From Methanosarcina sp. (lineage in GTDB: Archaea; Halobacteriota; Methanosarcinia; Methanosarcinales; Methanosarcinaceae), in the NCBI RefSeq assembly GCF_028693135.1, contig NZ_JAQUVZ010000028.1:1-45330 (forward strand): a DNA stretch of 45,330 nt, given 5' to 3'. The notes beneath the pieces were generated by a model that saw only the letters and a program-made list of their open reading frames with translations, was not told the DNA's origin and did no database searches. Shown here one piece after another: positions 25,906 to 34,802 of the stretch (within the stretch, counting starts at the first letter, position 1; each line of letters opens with the position of its first letter). The position numbers were made by a program, and so were the translations under genes.

Positions 25906-26325
25906 TTACCCATACCGTTTAATGACCTCTTTTATGATTGCGCCGGTACTGCAGAGGGGGCACTCCTTTGAAAATGGAACCCTAACTACTTTTGCAGGGA
26001 GCCCTCTTTTAGTAAGTTCTTTTTCCAGAGTCTCAATTTCAAAATACTGATCGTAACCCAGGGCAATGATGTCCGGTTTTATTACTTTAAGGGGTTCGAA
26101 CATGTCTGTTTCACTGCCAAGAAGGGCTGTGTCTACCGTTCCAAGTGCATTTACCATTTCAAGCCGCTGCTCCTCGGGAACTATTGGTTTTGGTTTATGA
26201 GTCACATTGGAATCCCTGGCAATAATGACAAAAAGCTCATCTCCAAGAGCTCGTGCCTGGGCCAGGAAATAAACATGTCCCGGATGCAAAATATCAAAAG
26301 TTCCGGTAGCAAGTACACGCGTCAA
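25906..26325 (-). CDS. ribL: FAD synthase, archaeal RibL type
   Basis: A 139-residue cytidylyltransferase-fold enzyme that adenylates FMN to FAD with ATP. The nucleotide-binding motif ATGTFDILHPGH (HPGH at residues 14-17) is near the start and the second motif is VPFSKECPLCSTGAIIKE near the end, with the two cysteines typical of archaeal RibL (MJ1179). An in-frame ATG at 26361 would add 12 residues; I prefer the TTG at 26325 because AGGTGATTTA precedes it directly and the protein then begins like its relatives. It converges on the class I aminotransferase gene. Its nearness to ribC and ribH groups FAD synthesis in one locus. Confidence 0.9.
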   Translation of the reverse strand: MTRVLATGTFDILHPGHVYFLAQARALGDELFVIIARDSNVTHKPKPIVPEEQRLEMVNALGTVDTALLGSETDMFEPLKVIKPDIIALGYDQYFEIETLEKELTKRGLPAKVVRVPFSKECPLCSTGAIIKEVIKRYG

Positions 26326-26701
26326 TAAATCACCTGATCTCGGGTAATATCCTGCAAGCATAAGAAACTTACTGAAAAGAACCCCACTCCCTGACTTCTC
26401 AAAATTCCATGTGGCAGGACAGTATTCAACCTGTGTATTCTGTTAACGATTATTGCCAACTTAAGACATAACCTTTGTGGAAACATGCTCTAAATTATCG
26501 CAAGTAATATATACGGTTCATAAATATGACTATAGGTCATTGATATGAAGCTCTGACAGCGGAAGTCTTAAAATAAATTATGCAAAGCCAGAAATTTTCC
26601 CCTCTTCCGGAAGTGGCTGTTACCCTCGGGATTATCACAAGTAATATATAATTCGGGCAAAAATTACCATCTAGATAAATTTATACTAAGAGGAAACCCG
26701 C
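26326..26701. promoter_or_regulatory. Divergent region with a repeated promoter-like motif
   Basis: The gap separates ribL (minus strand) from the homocysteine gene (plus strand) and holds no gene. ATTATC(G/A)CAAGTAATATATA occurs at 26494-26513 and again at 26631-26650 with a single difference. Each copy contains a TATA-like AATATATA, so they may be two promoters or a duplicated operator plus TATA. The second copy is about 50 bases before the ATG. GAGGAAACCCGC is the ribosome site. Confidence 0.55.
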
Positions 26702-28204
26702 ATGGTTAAAAAATCGATTCATGAGATAAATAAAAAAATTGAAGATGGAAGCGTCAATGTAGTCACAGCCGAGGAAATGGTCGGGATTGTTGAAAACCTT
26801 GGCGTGGAAGGTGCTGCAAGAGAAGTGGATGTGGTCACTACAGGCACTTTCGGAGCCATGTGCTCTTCAGGTTTGATGCTTAATCTAGGTCATTCGGAAC
26901 CTCCAATTAAGATTCAGAAAGTCTGGTTCAATAATGTTGAGGCATACAGCGGGCTTGCTGCTGTTGACGCTTACCTTGGAGCTGCCCAGACATCGGACAC
27001 AAGAGGAATGCAGTATGGTGGAGCACATGTTATTGAAGACCTGCTGAGAGGAAAAGAAATCAATGTGCATGCAACCTCCTATGGGACAGACTGCTACCCC
27101 AGGAAAGTGCTTGATACGGCAATTACCCTTGAAGACTTAAACGAAGCTGTCCTCCTCAACCCCAGAAACGCCTACCAGAAATATGCGGCTGCAACAAACA
27201 GTTCAAAAAGGATTCTGAATACTTATATGGGAGAGCTTTTACCCAACTTCGGGAACGTAACCTATTCCGGAGCTGGAGTGTTGTCTCCTCTCTCAAATGA
27301 TCCCAGCTATGAGACTATAGGGACAGGCACAAGGATTTTTATGGGTGGAGCCCAGGGCTATGTTATCGGAAACGGGACCCAGCACTCTCCCTCCAGCGGG
27401 TTTGGGACCCTCATGCTTAAAGGGAACCTGAAAGAGATGAACCCTGATTACTTAAGGGCTGCTTCTTTTACGGGCTACGGAACAACCCTTTACATGGGAA
27501 TTGGAATTCCGATCCCTATTCTTAATGAAAAACTCGCAGCTGCAACTGCAGTGCGTGATGAGGACATTATGACCGATATCCTCGACTATGCTGTGGGCAG
27601 CAGGGATAAGCCTGTGATAAGGCAGGTAAACTATGCCGAGCTCAAGTCAGGCTCGGTGCAGATTGAAGGAAAGGATGTTCCGACCTCCTCCCTCTCAAGC
27701 TTCAAGAACGCAAGAAAGATTGCAAATGAACTTAAGGAATGGGTAAAGCACGGGAAATTCTTTGTCAGCATGCCTGTGGAAAAGCTTTGCTGTGAAGGCT
27801 CAGCAAAATCCATGAAACAGACTCAGGCAGTACCTCTTGTAAAAGACGTCATGTCCGATTTTATTGTAACAATCAAAAAGGACCAGACGGTTCAGGACGC
27901 TGCAAAGAAGATATGGGAGAACTCCTTCAACCACCTTGCTGTGATTTCTGATACAGGTGAACTGTTAGGAATCCTGACTGCCTGGGATATCTCAAAAGCC
28001 GTCGCCGAAAACATATTTGATTCCGTAGAAAGCGTCATGACGAAAAAAGTCCTTACCTGTGCTCCGAACGAACCTGTGGATCTTGCAGCTCGCAGGCTGG
28101 ACCGCTACGGTGTTTCTGCAATGCCTGTAATCGATGCACAGAGACGAGTCCTCGGAATAATCACCAGTGACAACATAAGCAAACTTCTCGCAAGGAGGTA
28201 CTGA
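26702..28204 (+). CDS. L-aspartate semialdehyde sulfurtransferase (homocysteine biosynthesis, DUF39-CBS)
   Basis: A 500-residue protein matching MA1821 of M. acetivorans, which makes homocysteine by sulfur transfer to aspartate semialdehyde. Residues about 1-370 are the DUF39 domain; Cys54 (GTFGAMCSSG) and Cys131 (SYGTDCYPRK) stand at the positions I recall as conserved and persulfide-related in MA1821. Residues about 385-500 form a CBS pair (VKDVMSDFIVTIKKD and VMTKKVLTCAPNEP), perhaps a sensor. The next gene, a NIL-ferredoxin, starts two bases after the stop and is the known partner. The pathway bypasses O-acetyl- or O-succinyl-homoserine. It has a good ribosome site (GAGGAAA) and a duplicated promoter-like motif upstream. 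Confidence 0.93.
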   Translation: MVKKSIHEINKKIEDGSVNVVTAEEMVGIVENLGVEGAAREVDVVTTGTFGAMCSSGLMLNLGHSEPPIKIQKVWFNNVEAYSGLAAVDAYLGAAQTSDTRGMQYGGAHVIEDLLRGKEINVHATSYGTDCYPRKVLDTAITLEDLNEAVLLNPRNAYQKYAAATNSSKRILNTYMGELLPNFGNVTYSGAGVLSPLSNDPSYETIGTGTRIFMGGAQGYVIGNGTQHSPSSGFGTLMLKGNLKEMNPDYLRAASFTGYGTTLYMGIGIPIPILNEKLAAATAVRDEDIMTDILDYAVGSRDKPVIRQVNYAELKSGSVQIEGKDVPTSSLSSFKNARKIANELKEWVKHGKFFVSMPVEKLCCEGSAKSMKQTQAVPLVKDVMSDFIVTIKKDQTVQDAAKKIWENSFNHLAVISDTGELLGILTAWDISKAVAENIFDSVESVMTKKVLTCAPNEPVDLAARRLDRYGVSAMPVIDAQRRVLGIITSDNISKLLARRY

Positions 28205-28206
28205 GC

Positions 28207-28593
28207 ATGAAGATAAAGATCAGCATCCCTACGGAAAGGATCCATGATCCCATTATCTCCGAGTCCATTATCGAAACAGGAATCCGGCTCAATATCATGG
28301 TCGCTAATATCGACTCGACTTACGGAGAACTGATCGCAGACGTGAAAGATTCCAGGTTCAACAGAATTAAAAGAGCTCTTGAGTCAAGAGGAGCAATAGT
28401 TGCAATTCTGGACCAGCCCATTCACAGGGACGAGGAAGAATGTGTTGACTGCGGAGCCTGTATCTCCGTCTGCCCGATGAATGTCTACACTTTTGATGAG
28501 ACCTGGAGCCTCTGCGTGGACGAAAAGAAGTGCATCCAGTGCGGCATGTGTATCAAGATGTGCCCGCACGGGGCTTTAAAACTTGGAGAATGA
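28207..28593 (+). CDS. NIL-domain ferredoxin, partner of the homocysteine sulfurtransferase
   Basis: A 128-residue protein matching MA1822. Residues 1-72 form a NIL ligand-binding domain (also found in methionine transporters). Residues 75-128 form a ferredoxin with two 4Fe-4S motifs: Cys79, 82, 85, 89 and Cys109, 112, 115, 119; an additional Cys103 is present. It is thought to supply electrons for sulfur transfer with the upstream DUF39 protein. GGAGGT ahead of the ATG overlaps the end of that gene, so translation is coupled. T-rich DNA follows the stop codon. Confidence 0.94.
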   Translation: MKIKISIPTERIHDPIISESIIETGIRLNIMVANIDSTYGELIADVKDSRFNRIKRALESRGAIVAILDQPIHRDEEECVDCGACISVCPMNVYTFDETWSLCVDEKKCIQCGMCIKMCPHGALKLGE

Positions 28594-28611
28594 AGGAAAA
28601 CCGAATCGCGG

Positions 28612-28682
28612 ATTTTTCTTCTTTTTTCCCTTCTCTTCTCTTCTCTTCTTTTCTCTTCTTTTCCTATCTTTTCCTTTTTTTA
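28612..28682 (+). terminator. Pyrimidine-rich terminator tract after the homocysteine operon
   Basis: About 70 bases of nearly pure T and C (repeats of TTCTCTTC and TTTTCC) begin 18 bases after the ferredoxin stop codon. T-rich tracts of this kind end transcription in archaea. Confidence 0.55.
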
Positions 28683-28869
28683 CCTTACATTTCTCCCTTT
28701 CCCGGTACTTCGGTGGTTACTGATCAATTATTTGATCTATTTCGGCACCTGTATCTGGAAGCTTTCAGTTCTATCTCCCTGCACCACACCGGGTCTGAAC
28801 CCGCACACCAGCAAGATAAAAAGCGCCCGACAAAACGACACCGCAATTAAGAGAAACAATACATTGGAG

Positions 28870-29000
28870 AAATATTCCAGGGCTGAGAGAATTTATCCTT
28901 AACATCGAAAACCGGTATTTAATTCACAGGTAAATATAAGCGCCTCCACCAGCCGGTCTGGCGGCCCTGGAAAAAAAGACCGAAAACAGAAGAAAAAAAG
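28870..29000 (-). repeat. Dispersed hairpin repeat, copy 2 (reversed)
   Basis: Read on the minus strand it gives GCCGCCAGACCGGCTGGTGG and then AGGCGCTTATATTTACCTG and GAATTAAATACCGG, parallel to bases 178-260. The hairpin loop differs (ACCGG instead of ACAAG) while the stem words and the downstream flank are kept. Confidence 0.6.
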
Positions 29001-29220
29001 ATTAAAAAACGACATATAAAAGAGTCTTTTTCAGATAGAACTTAATTCTGCTCCGTTTGGTATACTTACAGGTTTTTTGTTGCTTTCCTGTGCTAGTTTT
29101 GTTGATTTTTTTGTTGATCTTTTATTGGGCTCCCCGGTCATTTCTATCGGTTAGTTTTTTACAGTGGTCTCAGTAGTTTTCACTTTCAGGCTCTGATTTT
29201 CTCTTCTTTTTTTATCTGAA

Positions 29221-29450
29221 AGCCGCTCTCCTGCGTCGAGCGTGACAAAAACGCACGGTACAGCGAATAAGGTTGCACGGGTCAGAACAATCTAATTTCG
29301 TCCTCTTGATCACAGTTCAGTATTAACATTCATAATTTAGTCCCCTGAGCAAAGTTCACTGCTACAATCCATCAAGTAGTCCTCTTGAGCGCAGCGAAAA
29401 GGACCGCGTACTCCCGAGGCGCAATTCGGGCAGCGAAAAGGACCGCGGGC
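29221..29450 (-). repeat. Dispersed modular hairpin element, copy 2 (reversed)
   Basis: Read on the minus strand it has CCCGAATTGCGCCTCGGG, the palindrome GTCCTTTT...AAGAGGAC (29379-29404), a variable middle, a flank ending TTTTTGTCA and the hairpin CGCTCGACGCAGGAGAGCG near 29225-29243. The order matches 9889-10106 exactly. A further CCCGAATCGTAATTCGGG inverted repeat and a second GCAGCGAAAAGGACCGCG lie just outside, at 29430-29470, suggesting partial tandem duplication of one module. Confidence 0.7.
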
Positions 29451-29739
29451 TCCCGAATCGTAATTCGGGCTGTAGAGCGTTCATAAGAGAGTATAGGTGT
29501 GGATACTGATTTCTACTATGAAACTCCCATTATTTATAGATTGAAACAAATAATTATAATGTATAGTAAGATGATTACAGGTTAAAGTCATATGCTGTCA
29601 GAAATGTATGCTGTCTGAGGTAACTTCTGTAAGACCTGCATTTTAAAAACATATCAGCAACTCCCGCAAAAACAGATCTTTTTCTCTGTATTTTTCATTA
29701 TGAGAAATAAAACAGGCGGGGGAATCTTTACAAAGAAAA

Positions 29740-29766
29740 CGAATTTGCATAGCGAATTTGCATAAT
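29740..29766. repeat. Direct repeat CGAATTTGCATA x2 upstream of the DUF166 gene
   Basis: CGAATTTGCATA occurs twice with a 13-base period, about 35-60 bases before the ATG at 29802. It may be a duplicated regulator site or simple slippage; its placement in the leader is the only hint. Confidence 0.5.
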
Positions 29767-29801
29767 GACTTTGGAATCCTTGAAAAAGGAGGAGCAAAAA
29801 T

Positions 29802-30614
29802 ATGAGAATCCTCGTACTTTATACAGGTGAACTCGGAAAAAAAGTAATCCAGAATTTGATAAATTCGTCAAATTTCTGCGTTTCGTGCGGTGAGCTCTGC
29901 AACCACTGCCGCCAGGCAAGGAAATCTTATGCAAACCTGATTGTGGGAATCCATGAGTTTCCGGACGACCTGCCTCCATTTATTGAAGAGCCCGCCCAGT
30001 TCCTGCCTCCAAAGCTGCCAGAATGTGATTTGATCCTTGCTATAGGGATCCACCCTGATCTCCTTGCAGCCATTCCCGAAGTCGTGAAGAACACAGGGGC
30101 AAAAGCCGTAATTGCACCCGCTGAAGACTATAAAAAGACTCCCGCCGGGGTCCTTGAGCAGCTCAGAAAAGAACTCGAGGCCACAGGTGTTGAATTCGAG
30201 GCTCCAAAACCCTTCTGTTCCCTCGAAAAGACCGGAAAGCCAATCATAGACGCTTTCGTGGACCTTGGCTTCGGAAGGCCGGTGCTCAGAGTCGAGATGA
30301 GCCCTGACGGAAAGATGTTCATAGGGGCAGGCGTAATCCGGGATGCTCCATGCGGCTCAACCTGGTTTGTCGCAAAAAAACTCGGATGGACAGATCTTTC
30401 GGAATACAAAGAAACCATTTCAGGAGCCCACCACTCCTACCCCTGTACCGGAAGCATGGACAAAGACCCCCAGATCGGGGATACCATCCTGCACAAAGCC
30501 GGATATATCATCAGGGAGGCTGTGGAAGACGCAATGGAATGTTCTAAAAAGGAAAAGGCCCGACTTTCGGCAGCCTCCGGGGATGAAGGCCAGGCAATAA
30601 CTTCTGATAATTGA
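29802..30614 (+). CDS. DUF166 family protein
   Basis: A 270-residue soluble protein fitting the archaeal DUF166 family, whose function is unknown to me (an old thymidylate synthase label exists but I see no support here). It opens with a Rossmann-like strand (MRILVLYTGELGKKVI), followed by a compact cysteine cluster (NFCVSCGELCNHC, residues about 25-38) that could bind an iron-sulfur cluster or zinc. Further cysteines lie in KPFCSLEKTG, RDAPCGST and SYPCTGSM. The start has a strong AAGGAGGAG ribosome site. The C-terminal tail (SAASGDEGQAITSDN) is polar. It converges on the AIM24-like gene. Confidence 0.8.
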   Translation: MRILVLYTGELGKKVIQNLINSSNFCVSCGELCNHCRQARKSYANLIVGIHEFPDDLPPFIEEPAQFLPPKLPECDLILAIGIHPDLLAAIPEVVKNTGAKAVIAPAEDYKKTPAGVLEQLRKELEATGVEFEAPKPFCSLEKTGKPIIDAFVDLGFGRPVLRVEMSPDGKMFIGAGVIRDAPCGSTWFVAKKLGWTDLSEYKETISGAHHSYPCTGSMDKDPQIGDTILHKAGYIIREAVEDAMECSKKEKARLSAASGDEGQAITSDN

Positions 30615-30707
30615 GTTCCTGAAAGAATAACTTCCAAAAAATGGAGGAAAATCTTCCAAAAAAGGAAGGAAAATCTTCCAAAAAAGGGCTTAAAAAAGGG
30701 CTCATTT

Positions 30708-31415
30708 TCAGGTCTGGGCCTGGAAATAAACCTCTTCATAGGGCTGAATTACCACAAACCCCTTTCCCTTAAAAGCCATCTGGACGGATTCCCCGCTGCT
30801 TCTTCCTACGAAGGTTTTGAGGGAAACATCGGTTTTAATCTCCGGTTCCAGGTCTCCTGACCAGGCAACAGTGGCGTTGGGGTCGGTGAAGACCGGATGT
30901 TCTGCGGTTACCCGCAGAGTCAGAGGGTCGTAGTGGGTGGTGATTGCAATCATCCCTGTCCCTTCCAGTTTTACGTTAAAAAGCCCTCCTGCCATCATGC
31001 CTGCAACTTTTTTCATCATCCTGATATCCCAGCTGATTGAGTCTTCGAATGCAAGGAGGTCGTTGCCGTTTACGAAGATGGATTCGTTTTCAAGTTTCAG
31101 GACCGAGACCTTCTTGCCTTCATCTGCAAGGTACAGTTTTCCCTGGCCTTCGGCTTTTGTCAGGATCACTCCTTCTCCTGTAAGGGATTTTTTCACGAGC
31201 TTTCCAAGTCCGTGTTCCAGGATTCCTTCCCGGATAAACTTTATGTCTCCGGTGTATGCGACCATTGAGCCCCTTTTTGTCCAGACCATTCCGTTGAGAT
31301 TTACCTCAAGCAAGCGGTCGCGTTCAAGTTCAAAACCCCCCTGTCCAAGGTCTTTTTCTCCTGTGTTTTTGATGAAGTCTTCTATCGAATAACGGCCAGT
31401 TGTTTCGTTTTCCAT
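30708..31415 (-). CDS. AIM24 family protein
   Basis: A 235-residue protein with the beta-rich AIM24/TIGR00266-like fold, recognised from [28 protein letters not shown] and the terminal GEVYFQ-like tail ([10 protein letters not shown]). Mitochondrial Aim24 affects inner-membrane organisation; the prokaryotic role is unknown. There is no signal peptide and no catalytic motif. The ATG follows GGAGATGGGACACA, a reasonable ribosome site. It is divergent from the Mth938-like gene. Confidence 0.85.
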   Translation of the reverse strand: MENETTGRYSIEDFIKNTGEKDLGQGGFELERDRLLEVNLNGMVWTKRGSMVAYTGDIKFIREGILEHGLGKLVKKSLTGEGVILTKAEGQGKLYLADEGKKVSVLKLENESIFVNGNDLLAFEDSISWDIRMMKKVAGMMAGGLFNVKLEGTGMIAITTHYDPLTLRVTAEHPVFTDPNATVAWSGDLEPEIKTDVSLKTFVGRSSGESVQMAFKGKGFVVIQPYEEVYFQAQT

Positions 31416-31638
31416 TGTGTCCCATCTCCGGTTATTTTTTTGTAGTTAATCTGTTTCAAAGTTTAATTGTTTTCACTGGAATATAAATTAATACTCATAT
31501 ATCCCCTGTTGCCCCATAATTGTGTGAAGTTATGCATTTTCGGGAATTTTCTGTTACTTATATGAAGTATGCGTCACAATTAAAGAATATGAGATATCTT
31601 CAGTTATCTGTTTCAGTTTTAATTTCAGGAGGTAGACC

Positions 31639-32001
31639 ATGAAACCAAAGATTGATTCCACAAGTTTTGGTTCTATAACTGTAGAAGGAGAGACTTTTGA
31701 TTACGATATTCTCATCCGCCTCGACGGCAGGGTAGAAAATCGGGAAAAAATGCTTTCAAAAGAAAAATACGGGACTTCTCATAAAATCTCTCTTGAAGAA
31801 GCAGAGCAAATCTACGAGGAAGGGACTGAAAAAATCATCATCGGTACCGGACAGACCGGTTTTGTGCAACTTTCTGAGGAAGCGGAAGACTTTTTCACGG
31901 GAAAGAAATGCGGGATCGAGCTTTTCCCGACTCCCTGGGCAGTTGAACGCTGGAATGAAATTGAAGGCAGAGTTTCTGCAATGTTCCATATAACCTGCTA
32001 A
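31639..32001 (+). CDS. Mth938-like domain protein
   Basis: A 120-residue protein of the Mth938/DUF498 family, related to the mitochondrial complex I assembly factor NDUFAF3. Visible family features are FGSITVEGETFDYDI near the start, the central strand-turn EKIIIGTGQTGFVQL and the terminal ELFPTPWAVERWNEI. No enzyme activity is established. The AGGAGGT ribosome site six bases before the ATG is one of the best in the window, suggesting strong translation. It stands alone with an AT-rich promoter region containing TATATGAAGT-like elements. Confidence 0.88.
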   Translation: MKPKIDSTSFGSITVEGETFDYDILIRLDGRVENREKMLSKEKYGTSHKISLEEAEQIYEEGTEKIIIGTGQTGFVQLSEEAEDFFTGKKCGIELFPTPWAVERWNEIEGRVSAMFHITC

Positions 32002-32204
32002 GAAGCAAAGACAAACGATTGATAGACGATTGACAGATAATTATTAGAAATAGGGCAGAGCTGTCCAGGTTTTTGCTGTATCAGCCCTGCCTTTCGGTTA
32101 ACTTGTATAACTGCATTTTTTCTGTTTTTTATTCAATTATCTGATTTTTTTCTGCATTTTATCCAATTATATTTACTCAAATTTTTTTATTCCAATTCTT
32201 TTGC

Positions 32205-33074
32205 TTACATTTCCTTTATCTTTGTTTCCTTTATATCCTTTACATGTATGTCCATCTGCGGGAAGGGAATTTCGATTCCTTCTCTTCTGTAAACCTCAAA
32301 GACCTCTGCAGTCAGATCATTCTTTACAGCCCAAAGATCCCCGGTTTTTGTCCAGGCCCTGAGCTGCAAATTTACGGACGAATTGGCAAGCTCGGTAGTG
32401 ACTACTGCAGGTTCGGGTTCCGGGAGGACAAGAGGATGCCCTTTCATAAGTTCAATGGCTATCTTGATAGCTTTTTCAATATCTGAAGAATAGCTTATGC
32501 CCACATCCACGGAAGCCCTTCTTGTAGGCATGCGTGTCATATTGACAATGGAACTTCCCCATACAAGCTTATTCGGGATTGTTATAAGCTGGTTGTCAGG
32601 GGTCAGGAGTTCTGTTGACATAATCCCCACTGATCTCACTTTTCCCGTCTGTCCGTTTATGATTACTATCTCTCCCATGTCAATAGGTCTGATTGCCGCA
32701 ACCCACACTCCAGCTGTTATGTTCGTAAGGGTATCCTGCATCCCCAGGCCCAGAACCAGGCCTATTACCGCAGAAAGTCCTACTACAAAACTATCCACAT
32801 CAAAACTAAGGCTCTTCAAAAAGGCCAGGATAACTATCACATACAGGAGGATGCTCAGAAAATGTGCCAGAAACTGAGTTGTAAGGTCAGGTAGTTTTGT
32901 TTTCTGTATTCCTTTCCTGAAAATATAAACAAGAAATTTAACTGAAATAAACCCTGCAATCAGCACTATTATTGCAAAAATCAGCCTGGATACTGTTATA
33001 TCAGTATACGGGATAACCTGTTTTATTATTCCATTGCTTTGTTCTATTACTCCACTGCTTATTCCATCGCCCAT
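32205..33074 (-). CDS. Mechanosensitive channel, MscS family (second copy)
   Basis: A 289-residue membrane protein. After a short external lead, helices lie at about residues 28-50, 68-90 and 92-115; the third is the pore helix (GLSAVIGLVLGLGMQDTLTNITAGV), followed by the beta domain (IDMGEIVIINGQTGKVRSVGI) and the C-terminal domain ending IPFPQMDIHV. It differs much from the 1.3-kb paralogue in sequence, so the two are old duplicates, and it has no DUF432 partner. Its role is osmotic release of solutes. T-rich DNA follows the stop codon. Confidence 0.92.
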   Translation of the reverse strand: MGDGISSGVIEQSNGIIKQVIPYTDITVSRLIFAIIVLIAGFISVKFLVYIFRKGIQKTKLPDLTTQFLAHFLSILLYVIVILAFLKSLSFDVDSFVVGLSAVIGLVLGLGMQDTLTNITAGVWVAAIRPIDMGEIVIINGQTGKVRSVGIMSTELLTPDNQLITIPNKLVWGSSIVNMTRMPTRRASVDVGISYSSDIEKAIKIAIELMKGHPLVLPEPEPAVVTTELANSSVNLQLRAWTKTGDLWAVKNDLTAEVFEVYRREGIEIPFPQMDIHVKDIKETKIKEM

Positions 33075-33524
33075 TTTTTATCTCCTTCGTTTTTATCTTC
33101 CGGTGCAGAAAAGATCAAAATGATTTTTTAGATCAAAATGGTTTTTTTAGGCCTACGTCTTGTTTATTTTTTGATGTTAGTCCGGGCCCATATCAGTTAG
33201 ATTTGTCCTCAGCATAAAATATGTTTAATTGATTTTATAAGTATCCTATCGAAGATAACTTTTTTCTCCTGCTTTTTTCCTCAGGAACAGGATTACGTAG
33301 AACAAACTTTAACATCTACAGGGACTAAAGAAATACACTTCAAATAAACGCATCAAATAATTAACTTTACCAAATTATTTATCTTATTAAATTACTAAGT
33401 ATTTTACGTATTAAACCCAAAAGAGTTATTAACATTATATAATTATCAATTTATAAAATTATTAATTTATAGATTTATTGGCTCCATTTATTTATTAAAT
33501 TCATCAAATTAAGGAAGGCCTAAA
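33075..33524. promoter_or_regulatory. AT-rich divergent promoter region
   Basis: No gene is seen in 450 bases between the second MscS gene and the coiled-coil gene. Bases 33340-33510 are over 80 percent A+T with repeated ATTAAATTA and TTTATAAAATTATTAATTTATAG words; several could be TATA elements, none clearly best. AAGGAAGGCC is the ribosome site of the coiled-coil gene. Confidence 0.45.
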
Positions 33525-34802
33525 TTGAAATGGATCAAAAAGCTCTTCGGAAAACAAGAAAGCTCTCAAGAAAAAACTATTTCCAGTGAAGTCAGTTTTG
33601 ATGAACTGCCCGCATTGCTGGATAAGAGTTCTCAAAAAATATCTTCAGAAATAGAAAAGGACGTTTCAGACCTTTTCAGAAAGCTTGAAGTTGCGAGTTC
33701 TGAGCTTAAAGAAAGCAATGCCAGGCTTCTGGAAGCAAAAGTCGAGGGAGATTTTGACATAAGGGCTGTAAAAAGAGCGAAGAGCAACCGGGAAAATGTA
33801 ACAAAACAGGTCGGAGTATTCATAGACAGATTAGGAGTCCTGGAGAATACGGATTTCAGGACTCTTAAAGGGTTTCATGAAGCAGCTGTGCAGAACCTGG
33901 ACACCTGCCTTGAACATATGAACCAGAGTTTCCGATACACCAGGGCTGTCTTTCCTCAGGAGTCAAAAGATGTTACTGAAAGCCTTGGCAGGTTGGGTGA
34001 GGTCCTTAATGAGCTCAGGGGGACGATTCGGGGGCATAAACAGGAAATGGAAGCTATTGAAGCAGCTTCTACAGGTATGAAAAAAATTCAGGACTTATCT
34101 GCCTCAATAGAGGCTGAAAACCGGGAACTCGAATCTAAAAAACGGAAAACTCAGGCTTTAAGAGATGAAATTGCCAGCACCGTCCAGGCTCTTGAAGAGT
34201 TCAAACAGGGAGAAGCCTGGCAAAATATACAGAGCCTTCAGGGAGAATTAGATCTGGCCAGAGACAGGCTCAAAAAAGCCGAAACAGGCCTGAATTCCCT
34301 TTTTCTTCCTTTTTCAGGCAACCTCTCAAAGATAAAGAAACTCCATGAAAGCAGCAGGTATACCTTAAAGCCAGAGGTAAAGCAGCAGCTTGACATCTGC
34401 CTTGAAGCCCCTGTAAACCTTGATACTTCTTTTTTCCCGGAGCTTCAAAAGATTTTTGAAGACCCTTCCCTTGATATACAAACCCAGAAAAAAGAGAAAA
34501 CCCTGGCCCAGGTCAGGTCTGCATTTTCGGGCTTTGAAGATAAGAAAAAAGAGTATGTTGCAGCTCAAAAGGTGTTTCAAGCAAAAAAAGTCGAACTTGC
34601 AGGCTTAGATAATGGAAAACTTGCCGGACTTGAAACTCAGGAGGCAAAACTGATGGCAAGAGCCCGCCTGCTTGAAGAAGAAATTGAAAGTTCTGAAAAG
34701 AAATTGGTTGTTTTAAGGGAAGAACTTAAAACTAAAGAAGAAAAGCTTCAGTCCAGTGTAAGCGTAATTGACAGCAGCGTAAAAGTCCAATTCCTGTCCT
34801 GA
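33525..34802 (+). CDS. Long coiled-coil protein of unknown function
   Basis: A 425-residue cytoplasmic protein with a TTG start seven bases after GGAAGG. It begins KWIKKLFGKQESS, a basic amphipathic lead that might touch the membrane. Most of residues 20-260 and 345-420 show heptad-like patterns of coiled coils (for example EAENRELESKKRKTQALRDE and LARARLLEEEIESSEKKL-like stretches), broken by a less regular middle (LPFSGNLSKIKKLHESSRYT). No nucleotide-binding or catalytic motif is seen. It could be a scaffold or membrane-associated organiser. No family name is recognised. Confidence 0.8.
   Translation: MKWIKKLFGKQESSQEKTISSEVSFDELPALLDKSSQKISSEIEKDVSDLFRKLEVASSELKESNARLLEAKVEGDFDIRAVKRAKSNRENVTKQVGVFIDRLGVLENTDFRTLKGFHEAAVQNLDTCLEHMNQSFRYTRAVFPQESKDVTESLGRLGEVLNELRGTIRGHKQEMEAIEAASTGMKKIQDLSASIEAENRELESKKRKTQALRDEIASTVQALEEFKQGEAWQNIQSLQGELDLARDRLKKAETGLNSLFLPFSGNLSKIKKLHESSRYTLKPEVKQQLDICLEAPVNLDTSFFPELQKIFEDPSLDIQTQKKEKTLAQVRSAFSGFEDKKKEYVAAQKVFQAKKVELAGLDNGKLAGLETQEAKLMARARLLEEEIESSEKKLVVLREELKTKEEKLQSSVSVIDSSVKVQFLS

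Larger units (their letters stand above)
28594..29801. other. 1.2-kb intergenic region with repeats, no complete gene
   Basis: Bases 28612-28682 are a pyrimidine-rich run that probably ends the homocysteine operon. Bases 28700-28850 are less AT-rich and read on the minus strand as a short cysteine- and tryptophan-bearing peptide; this may be a gene remnant but cannot be assigned. Bases 28870-29000 are a reversed copy of the hairpin repeat seen at 178-295. Bases 29221-29450 are a reversed copy of the modular hairpin element. The right end (29500-29800) is AT-rich leader DNA of the DUF166 gene. No frame has coding character with a ribosome site. Confidence 0.55.

Noticed and set aside
28785-28815. 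tRNA-like arm (GCGGGTTCAGACCCG on the minus strand)
   Set aside because: The loop length is wrong for a T arm and no acceptor, anticodon or D arm can be drawn around it.
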